Source: Stomoxys calcitrans
Lineage: Eukaryota; Arthropoda; Insecta; Diptera; Muscidae
Direction: 5' to 3'
Assembly (NCBI RefSeq): GCF_963082655.1
Contig: NC_081555.1
Span: 18,105,437 to 18,169,436, forward strand
DNA length: 64,000 nucleotides
The position numbers and the translations under genes were made by a program. Below the pieces are notes generated by a model. The model was not told the origin of the DNA and did not search any database. It saw nothing but the letters and a program-made list of their open reading frames with translations. Of the stretch, positions 31,164 to 43,310 are shown piece by piece (within the stretch, counting starts at the first letter, position 1; each line of letters begins with the position of its first letter).

Positions 31164-32084
31164 GTTTTCATATACATATGCCACATATTAGCATGCTATG
31201 AAATTCTAACTCTTGTAAAATTCATTAATTTTCCATGGCTATTTTTTGCCATGTTTTTCCGCACATGGTTGTGATCTAATTTAGGTTTCCTTCCTGCCTG
31301 GGTGATAAGTGTTTTTGATTATAAAGCCACAATGGCTGTTAAATCTTTCCTGCCAATGAGGAAACAAATTTTAGCAATTTTTACCTACAAACCAACAACG
31401 GAAGTCAGGCGATATTAGCTCTACATAATTTAAGCCACCATAGAAGGAGCAATATAGCCATATTTACAACACCTTGTCATGCAATCCTTTGGCCTTTACT
31501 GAATTGAGTATAAAGTTTGAGTATACAAAAGGAAACGGAAGTTTGCCTTTTATGTTCACATGTAGTAGAAAAAAAAAACAAAACAATATTGGAAACATCG
31601 TTTGTTCCCTAAAACGCTATTAAACTATATGCCAATCTTAAGATATATTGGTGTAGGAGCCTGAAACAGTTGTGAAAGATTTTTTATAGAAAAGCTTTAC
31701 AATGCTCTGCCAAACACACAACCATATTCAACACTTACGTAAGAGAATTGCAATATTCCCACAAAGTGTTCTTTAAACTTCTTTAATCTAAGATCTTATA
31801 AAGTCAGTCGACCTAGCAATGTTAAAATTAGTTTAAGAAAAACATGAACTCTATTGAACTATAAATCATGATACGTAACATAAGCCATTAGAAACGTAAG
31901 CTGCTCATAGTTATGGAAGCACTGAAACGAAATAGCAATAATGTCAATCTAAGTTGAATATGTCAATAAACAGAGTTAAACCTGAGATGGACAAAAATAC
32001 ACAATCCCATAGAAAAACGAACAGTAGCACACTAACAGGGTAAGCATCATCGTGTGCCTTCGTTCGATCAAAGCTTTGGTGTTA
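31164..32084. other. Intergenic, nothing recognised
   Basis: AT-rich; no gene or clear repeat seen over about 900 bases. Confidence 0.5.
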
Positions 32085-32960
32085 TTTAGCATAGCTTGTT
32101 CACTTTATGAGGACCACGCCCACTAGGGCACTGGAGACTTTTCTGATATCCGACCCATTGCCATACAGATTAAGTGTGAGGCAGCCACTGCGGCTGTGAG
32201 ACTTAAGGCGATGAGAGCAGCTCATACCATCGCGGTATAATCTAGGCGACGATGGGAAACCTGGAAGGAAGGAAAGAGTTTTCCGATCGGATACCTGATA
32301 TGAACCTTAAAGTCGAGTGCGAGGCACTGCTGCCATCGACACAGTTTTGGGTTGACGCAACCCTACCATTGCCATCTGGAAGATCATGTTACCCGGCTGG
32401 ATCAAAGCTAGAGGACAGAGTGAATATGGGGTCTACATTGAGAACCCAGGGACTGAGATCTGTTTTAGTGAACATCTTAATCGACAGTAAAATTGCCATA
32501 AGGGCAATAACAACCAGGACGGTAGCCAGTCTTGCAGTGTAAGAAGAAGATTAACGCCTTCTCTGAGGATGGCACAATCCGCATCGCTTGGTTGCTGGGC
32601 CATAACGCAGTTAGGGGGAATGGAAGGGCAGACGATTTGGCAGTAAAGGCCAGAGGACCTTGGGGTCGACGCAGTCCGAGTTAAGGGAGTGGGCGACGAA
32701 TGCGCGTGTAACGTTGTGGAACAGCGAAAAGGTCGGTAGGACGTCGAAAATCCTATGGGGGATCCGGATCGTGAGAAGACGAAGCTATTACTGAAAGGAA
32801 GTAAGAAGGAGGTCAGTATAGCTATTGGTATCATAACGGGACACATAGGGCTACTAGCTTAGGTGTATGTCCATAGTGGCATGGGGCGGACTAGCTTAGG
32901 TGTATGTCCATGGCATGCGGCGGATTAATATCTGCACCCTCTTTTCAACCTAACCTAAAC
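32085..32960 (+). pseudogene. RNase H-bearing non-LTR remnant, 3' part, plus strand
   Basis: Same family as 11052-12850. In broken frames it gives MRTTPTRALETFLISDPLPY (RT end), a degraded RNase H region and the 3' tail 'taggtgtatgtccat', 'atctgcaccctcttttcaa', 'cctaacctaaactaacc'. The 32-bp tail segment around 'gggctactagcttaggtg' is duplicated (32848-32880 and 32885-32915). Confidence 0.75.
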
Positions 32961-33063
32961 TAACCTACTTCACTTGACTGTTTTTCGTGGTTTGCTGTCC
33001 CTCATACAATCACAGTTTGGTATTTTCAACAGTGCTTGTTTGACCATCATTGATTTAAATATA

Positions 33064-33296
33064 TTGGGTTGCCCAAAAAGTAATTGCGGATTTTTTTAAA
33101 AGAAAGTAAATGCATTTTTAATAAAACTTAGAATGAACTTTTATCAAATATACTTTTATTACACTTTTTTTCTAAAGCAAGCTAAAAGTAACAGCTGATA
33201 ACTGACAGAAGAAAGAATGCAATTAAATAGTCACAAGCTGTGAAAAAATTTGTCAATGCCGACTATATGAAAAATCCGCAATTACTTTTTGGGCAA
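33064..33296 (-). mobile_element. Mariner-derived MITE flanked by a long direct repeat
   Basis: Starts after TA at 33062-33063 with 'ttgggttgcccaaaaagt'. The right end is shortened ('acttttgggcaa' then TA), lacking four bases. The 40-plus bases on each side are nearly the same: 'gtattttcaacagtgcttgt' to 'catcattgatttaaa' occurs at about 33018-33060 and 33299-33340. Confidence 0.85.
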
Positions 33297-33340
33297 TAGT
33301 ATTTTCAACAGTGCTTGTTTGACCATCATTGATTTAAACA

Positions 33341-34084
33341 TAAATTATCATAAGTTTTAGTCCTCTTAACTTTGCTACTAGCCTACATTCCTTTCAAAAT
33401 TTAGAAATTAGTCATTATTCACCTTTCTAAATTCAATCCATCTCTTATCTCCTAAAGTCAAATTGGTAGCTACCAACAAATACTTGCATTACGATACAAA
33501 ACCACAGACAATGTTCTAATTTTCTTGTTCTTCATTTATGGCCAAATAATAGCCCAAAGCCTCTTATAGCAGACTAATACTAAAATACCCACACTTCAAG
33601 CACAGTTCTGGCATCACGGGCTTCTCTCGTACTTCTATGTAGTCAACATCGACTTGATTCGCTTATGCAAATTTTTTGTTCTTTTTATACACTTCAGACC
33701 TTTGGTGTTGTGATGCCTTGTTTTACCTCATTATGTCATGATGCGCACATCATGTCACCTTTAAAAGGATGCCGGTCAGTTATGCGTATATATGAGCAGG
33801 CATCGGTTAGGTTAGAGCATTTTCCCGCTAATTATGCTAATGCCTGGTATAGCATTTGTACAACGATGCAATGGAGTCATGAACCTCCATGTGTATACCG
33901 GCTTGTAATTTACAAATTGGAGTGCATAGCTAAACGAGAGAAGGTTTTCCCCCTGGGTTCCTTGGGGGTTGCAAGTAGCTAGTTTGCAGCCAGCAGCCAG
34001 CAGCTTCCTGCCACAGACACTACACAACAGTCAGTAGTCAGTAGCCAGCAGTCAATAGTCGTGTACTTTACATAATAAGCTGAC
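33341..34084. other. Intergenic with small CAG/TCAG runs
   Basis: No gene. Short runs 'cagccagcagccagcagc' and 'cagtagtcagtagccagc' near 33990-34060. Confidence 0.4.
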
Positions 34085-34195
34085 TGCATTTATGTCAATA
34101 CGCCGTAAACAAATCATTATGGAATGACTAGTTCATTCATTTCATTGATGGTGTTGGCACAGCACTAATTTGCTTCGTTTGAAACAATTGCTACA
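34085..34195 (+). repeat. Conserved block paired with 41105-41220
   Basis: Shares, in order and orientation, 'gcatttatgtcaata', 'aacaaatcat', 'tcatttcatt' and 'tgttggcacagcactaattt' plus 'gcttcgtttgaaa' with the block at 41105-41220. About 70-75 percent alike overall, higher over the last 35 bases. Coding-like signals are absent. It could be a decayed repeat or a duplicated regulatory segment. Confidence 0.5.
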
Positions 34196-34694
34196 AAGAG
34201 TAATGCGTTCACCGTGGCTAATATTAATGCCACATTGGTGGGGGTTTGATGTGGGATAAAACCGGAGATGGTAATGGCCATGAGTATGAATTGTACAATG
34301 AAATGTTGATTCTTGAACTTCAAATTCGAAGAAATTATGTATTAATTTAAGATGTAAAACGCTTTAAAGAACTGAACACTTAACCAAAAAAAGATAGAAA
34401 ATGTTCACTGAACGAATTTTACTAGTGAACTAACTAAACTAGTTCAGCGAGGTTTTGTGTAGAAAAGCAAAATGTAAGAAAGCAAAAGAGATTGTGGGCT
34501 CAACAAGGAGGAACAAAAATATCTCACTAAAAAAACTGAACTAGTGAACTAACTAAACACTTACTAGTTCACTCAGCTTTTGAGGTGGCAATTTGAGTAT
34601 TTAAAGCAAGAGCCCATAAAAGCAATTCATTCGTCAAATTGCTTCAAAAGTTGAAATAAATTTTGAAAATTGTTGGGAGCTTCTAAGTGATAGG
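34196..34694. other. Intergenic with 'actagttcact' words
   Basis: The motif 'gaactagtgaactaactaaa' and relatives recur several times at 34420-34580 in both orientations. No gene. Confidence 0.5.
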
Positions 34695-34764
34695 ATGGGT
34701 GTATACTAATCTAGTCATTCCGTTTGTAACCTCTCGAAATATTGATCTAGGACCCCAAAAAGTA
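34695..34764 (+). repeat. Short modular-element end fragment
   Basis: 'gggtgtatactaatctagtc' and 'cattccgtttgtaacctc' match the ends of modular elements elsewhere. The mariner inserts immediately after it. Confidence 0.5.
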
Positions 34765-35683
34765 TTGGGTTGCCTAAAAAGTAATTGCGGATTTTTTAAA
34801 AGAAAGTAAATGCATTTTTAATAAAACTTAGAATGAACCTTAATCAAATATATAATTGCCATTTTGTTCGATAACCTTTTGCCGTCTTCCTGGCAAATTT
34901 AGTATTCCACGCTCATGGAACTTCTGGCTTTTATCTGCAAAAAACCTCATCATTGCCAAAAGTTTTACCATTTAAGGAGTTCTGCAAAGATCGAAATAAA
35001 TGGTAGTCTGATGGTGCAAGGTCAGGGCTATATGGTGGATGCATCAAAAGTTCCCAGCCAAACTCACTCAGTTTTTGGCGAGTGACCAAAGATGTGTGCG
35101 GTCTAGCGTTGTCCTGGTGGAATATGACACCTTTACGATTGACCAATTCTGGTCGCTTCTCCTTGATGGCTGTATTCAATTTGTCCAATTGTTGACAGTA
35201 AACATCCGAATTAATCGTTTGGTTCCTTGGAAGCAGCTCAAAATATACCACACCCTTCCAATCCCACCAAACAGACAGCATAACCTTCTTTTGGTGGATA
35301 TCAGCCTTTGAAGTGGTTTGAGCTGGTTCACCATGCTTGGACCATGATCGTTTTCGACTAACGTTGTTGTAAACAATCCATTTTTCATCTCCAGTTATGA
35401 TTCGTTTTAAAAACGGATCGAATTCATTGCGTTTAAGGTGCATATCACAAGCGTTGATTCGGTTTGTTAAATGAATTTCTCTCAATACATGTGGTACCCA
35501 TATTAAAATTGACGCCAAACAAACAAATGTAAACAAAATTTCGCGCACTTTTTTTCTAAAGCAAGCTAAAAGTAACAGCTGATAACTGACAGAAGAAAGA
35601 ATGCAATTACAGAGTCACAAGCCATTGAAAAAATTTGTCAACGCCGACTATATTACTACTATATTACCGACAATTACTTTTTG
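34765..35683 (-). pseudogene. Mariner with N-terminally deleted D34D transposase, copy 1
   Basis: The minus-strand frame (34931-35548) covers WVPHVLREIHLTNRINACDM, RIITGDEKWIVYNNVSRKR (first catalytic Asp), GVIFHQDNARPHT (second Asp) and YSPDLAPSDYHLFRSL (third Asp, 34 residues on). The frame ends early at GNDEVFCR, near a small deletion relative to 55543-56493. The roughly 100-residue helix-turn-helix region of mariner transposases is absent; sequence jumps from 'agaaaaaaagtgcgcga' to 'ttggcgtcaattttaata'. The right terminal repeat (35671-35683) is cut short by other repeat DNA. Confidence 0.9.
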
Positions 35684-36609
35684 TTCTTGATCGTCTCGAA
35701 ATTCTGAGTCGTCTTTCTGTTGAAATCACGATAGCGTTCGAACGCGTAGAACTAGCCACTTGAAATTTTCCACAGATATTTTCTATTAATGTAGGTCTTT
35801 GGGAATTGCAAATGGGTCATATCGGCTCAGATTTGGATATAGCTCCCATATAAACCAATCGCCCGAAATGACTTCTTGAGCCCCTGGAAGTCGCAATTTT
35901 TGTCCGGTTTGGCTAAATTTTGCACATAATGTTCTATTTTGGCTTCCAACAACTGCACCAAGTACGGTTAAAATCTGTGTATAATCTGATATAGATCCCA
36001 TATAAACCGATCTCCCGATTTGACTTCTTGAGCCCCTGGAAGGTGTTCTGTTATGACTCCAAACAACTGTGCCAAGTACGGTTCAAATCGGTCAGGAACA
36101 TGATATAGCTGCCATATAAATCGATCTACCGATTTGACTTCTTGAGCCCTTACAAGCCGCCATTTTTTTCCGATTTGGCTGAAAATTTGCATATAGTGTT
36201 CTGTTATGACTTCCAACAACTGTGCCAAGTATAGATCCCATTTAAACCGATCTCCCGGTTCGACTTCTTGAGCCCCTGTAAGCCGCAATTTTCATCCGAT
36301 TTGGCTGAAATTTTGTACATGGTGTTCTGTTATGACGCCCAAAAACTGTGCCAAGTACGATTCAAATCGGTCAAGAACCTGATATAACTCCCATATAAAC
36401 CGATCTTCCGATTTGACTTCTGAAGCCCTTACAAGCCGCGATTTTTTTCGATTTGGCTGAAATTTTGCATATAGTGTGCTGTTATGACTCTCAAAAACTG
36501 CGCCAAGTACGGTCCAATTCGGTCTATATCAAGATATAGCTCCCATATTTTAGCAGAATCCATGTTGGTGGGTTCCCAAGATTCGGCCCGGCCGCGCTTT
36601 TACTTGTTT
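35684..36609 (-). repeat. 153-bp-module element, right part, minus orientation
   Basis: Modules with 'gacttcttgagcccctgg' start at about 35871, 36023, 36137, 36263 and 36416: spacings 152, 114, 126 and 153. Smaller spacings reflect deletions. The end is 'ccatgttggtgggttccc', 'gattcggcccggccg' and 'gcttttacttgtttg', the inverse of the A1 left end. The other end was lost at the mariner. Confidence 0.85.
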
Positions 36610-37009
36610 GATGTTTTATTTTAACTTTTTTATATACAAAATGTCTGACATTCAAACTCTTTGACCTGTTCATTGACCTGCGCATGAAATGAATCAATGC
36701 ATGGTCATCAATATTTTGACCTTTTTCAAATGGAATAGTCGAAAGAAAAATGAAACGTGAATTCTATTGCAAACACTTTGGCTTGCCAGACAGTGTCAAC
36801 ACTGAAGGCTCTGTTGTCACCTTCAATACGTGATCCATCAAAATCGAATAAGTGGTATGTTGTTGTCTTGTCAATATACTATACTAGACAATACTTATGA
36901 CAAGAGAGTCTATTTGATACTCATGAAACTTTTATGGATTGGGTTGGACATGACCAACAACAACTACGTTCACACTGAACCAAAGTTTGTTATATATGTG
37001 TGGTCACGT
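36610..37009. other. Intergenic; short block related to 40590-40700
   Basis: No gene. 'gacagtgtcaacactgaag' to 'ttcaatacgtgatccatcaaa' resembles 40600-40680 ('gacaatatcaacattgaa', 'ttcagtacgtgatctatcaaa'). Confidence 0.45.
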
Positions 37010-37520
37010 TTAAACACCTTTGGTGTAAGGCGTTGGGAGGAAAAACTTAGCTTAACACTCTTTAGGAACTGACATCAATAAGTTTAAAATATGTTGCAAG
37101 AGTTTTTCTATTTTATACCCACCATCGTAGAATGGGGCTATATTCATGTAGTCATTTCTTTTTCCGAAATATTAATTTTGGACCCTATGGCTAGGTAAGG
37201 TTATGTTGAAAAGAGGGTGCGGATAATAATCCTCCCATGTCACTAAGCATATACACCTAAGTTAGTAATGGACTTGTTGTGCCTTTTGAACAACTTTGGT
37301 GTAAGGGATTGGGAGGAAAAACTTAGATTAACACTCTTTAGGAATTGACATCATCAACTTAAAAAATATTGCAACAGTTTTTCTATTTTATACCCACCAC
37401 CGAAGAGTGGGGGTATATTCATTTAGTCATTCCGTTTTCCGAAACATTCATTTCCGACCCTATGGTCATTCATAGGGTCGGAACATATCGAAATGTTTGC
37501 AACATATCTAAATATTCATT
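37010..37520. repeat. 276-bp tandem segmental duplication
   Basis: 'tttggtgtaaggcgttggga' at 37019 recurs at 37295 as 'tttggtgtaagggattggga', followed by 'aacactctttagga' and 'tttctattttatacccacca' in both. Each unit contains the left end of a modular element ('tatacccaccatcg') and between them lies a retrotransposon tail ('gaaaagagggtgcgg'). Confidence 0.8.
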
Positions 37521-37749
37521 TCCGACCCCATGGTTAGGTAAGGAGGTACCCTTTTTTGGTAATATTGCCACAAAGAATGGCTATAAGATACTCACATGCA
37601 AGACAAGTGAGACACTTGGTTGACTAAAAAGTTGCGTACAAGGTATGGATTTGTAGAATGGTGCTAAATTGAGACTCATACCGGATGATAAACTTGTGAA
37701 AAAGGTGAGGTTAAGAGTCTTTAATGTCATGGGACCCAAAATTTATCCA
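37521..37749. other. Intergenic, nothing recognised
   Basis: No gene seen. Confidence 0.4.
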
Positions 37750-39850
37750 CCTGTTTCTTAGCTCATGGTTTACCCATTATCTGAGAACCCAGTTCATCCG
37801 GTACTGGTCTAAGGATTGGATTAGTGTGTCGACCACCAATGTGTAGGTCTTGGCTTCAAAGGGTTCTTCTATTTTATGCACAACCTCGTGCAGGGCAGTC
37901 TCCACTGACCTTCCCTTAACAAAGGCTTGCTGCTTGTATTTGAGCAGTTCGCTGGATGTGCCACTCTTTATTAGGGTATCCATAATACGTTCTATGATTT
38001 TGTGTAGAAAGGATGTAAGGCTTATATGTCTGAAGGCCTTTGGTGCCACATAACTTGCCTTGCCGGGCTTGGGTATAAATACCATCCTTGCCTCCTGCCA
38101 GGCTTTCGGAGTATATGGAAGTCCTAGGTACGCTGTGAAAATTGTGGCCAGATGGAGCGCCAGACAATCGACCTCCTTCTGTAGTAACGCCGAAAATATT
38201 CCTTTAGGTTTGGGTGACTTAAATGGTTGGAAGTTCCCCAAGGCACACTTTATAATAAATTCGTTTCCGTTAACCTTCGATCAACCCCATTATTCCAAAA
38301 TTTCGGTGTCTCCGTGAGTTAATTCGTATCCTGTGGAAAATGCGTTTTCATCAAAACCCTCAACATGTCCTCCGTTGTTTCTGTTCTCACTCCCATGTCG
38401 TCTCCGAACGTTTCAGTTTGAATATGGGTTTTTGAGAGAAACTTTTTCATCTTGGAGGCGTCATTAACGCTATCGACTTGGTCGCAAAATAGCTTCCAGG
38501 AGACACGTTTTGCCGCTCTGGTAATCTTATTGTATTCCTTGAGCCGTGTGTAATACACATCCCAATATATTGGGTTGCCCTAAAAGTAATTGCGGATTTT
38601 TCATATAGACGGCGTTGACAAATTTTTTCACAGCTTGTGACTCTGTAATTGCATTCTTTCTTCTGTCAGTTATCAGCTGCTACTTTTAGCTTGCTTTAGA
38701 AAAAAAGTGTAAAAAAAGTATATTTGATTAAAGTTCATTCTAAGTTTTATTAAAAATGCATTTACTTTCTTTTAAAAAATCCGCAATTACTTTTTGGGAA
38801 ACCCAATACTTCCGATATTCTACAGTCTTAATCCTGTTGACATTGTCGTCTCTGTTACGATAACCTTCGATCAACCTTATTATTCCAAGATTCCGGTGTC
38901 TCCGTGAGTTTCGTCGTATCCTGTGGAAAATGTCGCCTACTAAGATTTAAATTTGGACATGCTTTATTAAGAGAAATTTTTATTAATTAATCATTAACGC
39001 TATCGACCTGTTCGTAGAAAAGCTTCCAGGAGACAGGTCCGCTCGCATCTCTAGTTACTTTAAGTGTTTATGACAGAACATTTTTCCCATTAGTCGAACT
39101 TAGCGCATCAAGCGCCTCGATTTTCTGCGCTTCTTAAAAAGTCTGTGACACCAGGTTTGAACATGTCTTTGGTCTTCCCAGCTTGCGTGTACCACCGTGA
39201 TCGCCTTCAAAAGACTTCTTCAATTGAGCTTCTTAATTCATTTTGACAACATGACCTAGCTAACGCAATTGTTGTATTTTGATACGTAGAACTATGCCGC
39301 TTTGATCATTTGATTATATTCCTTGAGCCGTGTGTAATACACATCCCAATAAACTGCCATTTTTCTACGATACGCACTGTTATAAACTTTACTAACCTCT
39401 CTCCTAATCTTGCTATTCTCCCCGGTTCATCCAGGGTTTTTTGGCCCACTCGTCAATGCCTTCTATGCTTGGACAATCTAAAGAATTTGCCCAAGTTTTC
39501 CTATGAGTAGTCTTCCGATTTTGTCTAGTTGGTTTTCACCTTATGTCCAGGTGGTTTTCAGCTTTAACCTTAACCTAATGTAGCGTTGGTCCGAATAGAA
39601 GTGCTCTATGGAGACTCTCCAATTCTGAACCTTGTCGATTAGATTTTTCGAACATATTGTCACATCTAAAACCCCGTTCCTAATCTTATTAACAAAGGTA
39701 GCGGTCTTACCAATATTAAGTGTTATTAGGTCATTGGTATTCAAGAATTCTGCGAGCGCATGGTCCCGTCTATTAATGTTGGTACTTTCCTAGAAAATGT
39801 GCAAATTGTTGAACTGTATTATCAAAATTTATGCTCTGTGGCGACAGCTC
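37750..39850 (-). pseudogene. RNase H-group non-LTR remnant (endonuclease and RT start), minus strand
   Basis: From high to low coordinate: endonuclease end (39541-39744: NKIRNGVLDVTICSKNLIDK, YSDQRYIRLRL), linker (38319-38558: YYTRLKEYNKITRAAKRVSW), and RT fingers (37777-38241: ARMVFIPKPGKASYVAPKAF, SLTSFLHKIIERIMDTL, QQAFVKGRSVETALHEVV). It is interrupted by a mariner MITE (38570-38806), an internal duplication (38270-38566 repeated at 38861-39348) and, inside the second copy, an RTE tail fragment near 39090-39300. The RT palm with YADD is missing. Confidence 0.8.
38570..38806 (+). mobile_element. Mariner-derived MITE nested in non-LTR remnant
   Basis: 237 bp with 'ttgggttgccctaaaagt' left end and 'ttttgggaaacccaa' right end, TA on both sides. 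Confidence 0.9.
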
Positions 39851-41104
39851 GATGGAAATCCACTGTTTCATCCAAAATTTTTGTTCAACTATGAAGCTCA
39901 TTTCTTGCTAATGAGTTACACTTAAAAAATCACCCACTAGAAATGGAACTTTATATGTGCTACCTAGAAAGATGAGCCTTAAGAGGGTTTTATGCAAACC
40001 CAATAAATTTTTAGCGTTTATTTTACTTTGTTTGCTTCAAAAACCTCTCATATGCGAAGCTTTCATTCTTCAATCATATTTCAATTCACTTGGTGATTGA
40101 CAGTGCGCATACATTTATGGTTAAACTCATAGAAATAAGCCTTAAATGTGGTTTCTATGCAAACCAAACACATTTAATATATATTTGACTTAATTTTTTG
40201 AGTTTGAGTTTTTCAATAATATTTGAATCCTTTTGGTTATAAATAGTGCGTATACATAACATTTGTGGTTAAACTCAGTTACAAACAGTCATACGCAACC
40301 ATGTCCATTTAGATAATAATACTCATGCGTCCCAATGGTTAACTTTAACATTTTCTTTAATTTCTCTTAAATAGCTGATTAAAAATTCAATTAAAATCCA
40401 ACCAAATTTCTTTTTTTCTTAGCTAATCGATTAAACCTCTCATATTAATTTTCTTTCAACATCAACCACATTAAACTTAATCGAAAACGCCGCATCATTC
40501 ATTGACCTCTCAACCAATAAAGCAACTATGCTGTCTGCTCTCTACCTTTACCCAAAATAAGGCTACAGTAAATAGATGAACATGTACTCATTTTGTGATT
40601 CATGACAGCCAACAGACAATATCAACATTGAAATTTTAATGCCGCCTTCAGTACGTGATCTATCAAATGGACAAGTAATGTTGAGTGAGTAATGGAACGA
40701 CTAGACACTTGTGACCATGGAGGAAAATTGATTTTCAAGAAAATTAAATGGATATTTGTGTAAGGCATAAGTGTTTATCAAAGGAGAGGAAGGAGAGGCT
40801 TAGGCTTGTAGGCAGGTTTTTATGTTAGATTACTTCAAGATTTTTTAGATGAAGGCATTGGCTGTGTATGAATTCATGTATGTTGGTTTAATTTAAAGCA
40901 TTCATTCATTCTTGTCTTTAGATGTCACGCCATGAACATCATGTCATATTTAGTTATGTTATTGGCCTTTTTAAAATTTGTTGAAAAGTATAAACTCTTA
41001 ATGTGAAGAAAATTGTAGCCAGTAACCAGAAGCTTCAATATTTTGATTCTTTTCTAACACCACCACATGTGTGCCAGAGAACCTTATGGGCATTTATAAA
41101 CAGC
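39851..41104. other. Gene-free AT-rich region
   Basis: No gene seen in about 1250 bases. Two related stretches, 39960-40060 and 40120-40220, share 'aaccttctcatatgcga'-like and 'tatgcaaaccaaacacatt'-like words about 170 bp apart, so a decayed duplication is possible. Confidence 0.45.
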
Positions 41105-41220
41105 AAACGTGCTTTCATGCCAATATTCAGGGAACAAACCATCACGAAAGAGGCCAGTCAATTTCATTAAATGTGTTGGCATAGCACTATTTTGCTTCAT
41201 TTGAAAGCGTTGCCGAGAGA
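41105..41220 (+). repeat. Conserved block paired with 34085-34195
   Basis: Second copy of the block described at 34085; the best part is 'tgttggcatagcactatttt' plus 'gcttcatttgaaa'. Confidence 0.5.
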
Positions 41221-42354
41221 GATCTAGCCAAGGAGTAGTATAGTACAAACTTACCTTTGAAACGACTTAAAGTTGGAAGGAGGCACAGAAATTCGTGAAC
41301 TTTAATGGTAACTTAATTACCATAAATATACATTGAAGTTTAAATTTTGATAGCCATACATATAGATTTGCGATTTTTGTATTATTTATGTTAAAATCCA
41401 GCTGAAAAAAGGAGCATCTAAAATGCAATTAACGATGAAGTCTTATCTTCCAATGTGCACACACTATTCGGCAAAACATCACTTAACGCCACATGTAACT
41501 CATAAAATGACATAGACTGTTTAAGTACTTATGGTGGCTAGGCATTCTTTGTTTACGTTTTCTCCTATTTGATGACATTTTCAATCGGCAGATTTGACAT
41601 CCTTAATGATGTTTATCGGGCCTATCCACTTTATGTTTTCACAAGAGACCTAACCTTCTATTAGTGCACTCAGACATACTACAGAGATATGTCTCTTAGC
41701 ACTCTTAGATATATACTTAGAGAGGTAAAGGTAATCGTTGGGTGTCTGCTGAAAACAGCAGAAAATGTTTGACGTTTCTTCAAAAAGTTTTCAATTTCCC
41801 TTATTTATTGGATTTTTTTGTTGTTGCGTCAAAAATTTTTACCGTATGATGAATTAATGTATAAATTGACAAATAAAATACATACAACGAAATAACTCAC
41901 TAAAAGCAATTTTTTTTGAGTGTATCTACATTTAATAGCCCAAGGAATTTACTATATAAACTTATTTCCCCTCAAAATGAACTCTTTTACGAGATATAAC
42001 ATGCCACTCCATTATGGAAATGTTGCTCACTATGATTGTGTTTCGCAACATTTTTTTGCCAGTAACAATGTTGCATTATAATTTGAGTGGCGAAACAAAT
42101 CAACAACGTGTTGCCAGACATGTTTAAATTCGCCGCAAACATTTATAACAGTTAACTTAATGTTGCACCATAAAAGTAGAATAAAATGCATTTGGGTGTT
42201 TCAGCATTATTGAAAAAATATGTTCCTAACCCCCCCTCATAAGTAAAATGAGAGTATATGGAACTTATTTTTTTTCCAAAACGTTAAAAAGTAAAACGAA
42301 ACTTACGGATTTGAATATAAATGGGGGTTAAGTATTTTTATATCCACTACCATA
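41221..42354. other. Gene-free region
   Basis: No gene seen. 'acagagatatgtctcttag' near 41680 is a small palindrome. A fragment at 42345-42372 ('ccactaccataggttgggg') is a modular-element end. Confidence 0.45.
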
Positions 42355-42374
42355 GGTTGGGGGGTATACTAATA

Positions 42375-42560
42375 TGGCTATGCGTTGGCTAGGTCATGTT
42401 GCCAGAATAGATAAAGAAGTACCAGCAAAGAAATCTTTGGAAGGCAAACACGGTGTTACACGCAAACCAGGACGACCAAAAGCCCGATGTGGTAGGAGAC
42501 ACCTCGAAACTTGGTGTCAGAGATTTAAGAATGAGTACAGAAGATCGAGGCGCTTTGACC
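42375..42560 (+). pseudogene. RTE-type retrotransposon 3' fragment
   Basis: Encodes AMRWLGHVARIDKEVPAKKS and KPGRPKARCGRRHLETWCQR, the conserved C-terminus that follows the reverse transcriptase in RTE-like elements ('RWxGHVxRM' then 'GRPRxRW'). Only about 60 codons survive. Confidence 0.7.
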
Positions 42561-42824
42561 GATATTCTATGTTCGGCTAGTGAAACAAATGTTTCAATTA
42601 AAAGAAAAATTATAAAAATTAGCATTAGTTGTATAAAAGTCGTTAAATTGGACAAAACTATTCTTAATTTGCTTGTGTTCCTCAAAAATTCTATTGATGT
42701 AGGTAAAGAGTTCCATAGATGGACTGACATAAAACCATTAAGAAAGGCAAAAGTCGGGCGATGCCAACTTTATAATGCCTTGCGCCTCCCTATAGGTACA
42801 AAGTGGGAGCTATATTTAATTCAG

Positions 42825-43310
42825 CACCACTTTTGATGGACCTCGGCGGATGTTTTGAGATGTGTTAATATACAATCCGTATCAAACTTCGAGCAAATAT
42901 GTTCAAACTGTAATAACTAAGGTTGACAAATGACAACATTATTGCAACTTACCCAAAATCTGACGAACATATGTATATATAGAAGCTACATCTAAATCCA
43001 ACCCGATTTTGATCAAACTTCTTAGATATTGTGGTAGACATCGAGGAAAGTGTTGTGCACAATGTTGGTCAAGAAATGCGCTTGTAGTAGCTCTAGATGT
43101 GCAAATCTAGCGATATACATATATATAAGGCAGCTATATCTAAATCTGAACCAATTTCTATGATATTCCCCAGTAGTATTAAGAGTCATAGGAAAATCCT
43201 TCCTGCCAAATTTCGAGAGACAATTGACCACTTTATTGCAATATTTCTCAAAATCGAACGAACATATATATGGGAGCTATATCTAAATCTTAACCGATTT
43301 TACGTGAGTA
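42825..43310 (+). repeat. Modular non-coding element with 'agctatatctaaatct' units
   Basis: 'gaagctacatctaaatcc', 'ggcagctatatctaaatct' and 'ggagctatatctaaatctt' occur at about 42982, 43132 and 43273, spacing 150 and 141. Other shared words are 'agtattaagagtcatagg' and 'ccaaatttcgagag'. Different in sequence from the 153-bp class, but similar in design. Confidence 0.65.

Noticed and set aside
34931..35548. Functional full transposase gene
   Set aside because: The start codon is a GTG in non-transposase DNA, the DNA-binding domain is missing and the C-terminus is cut.
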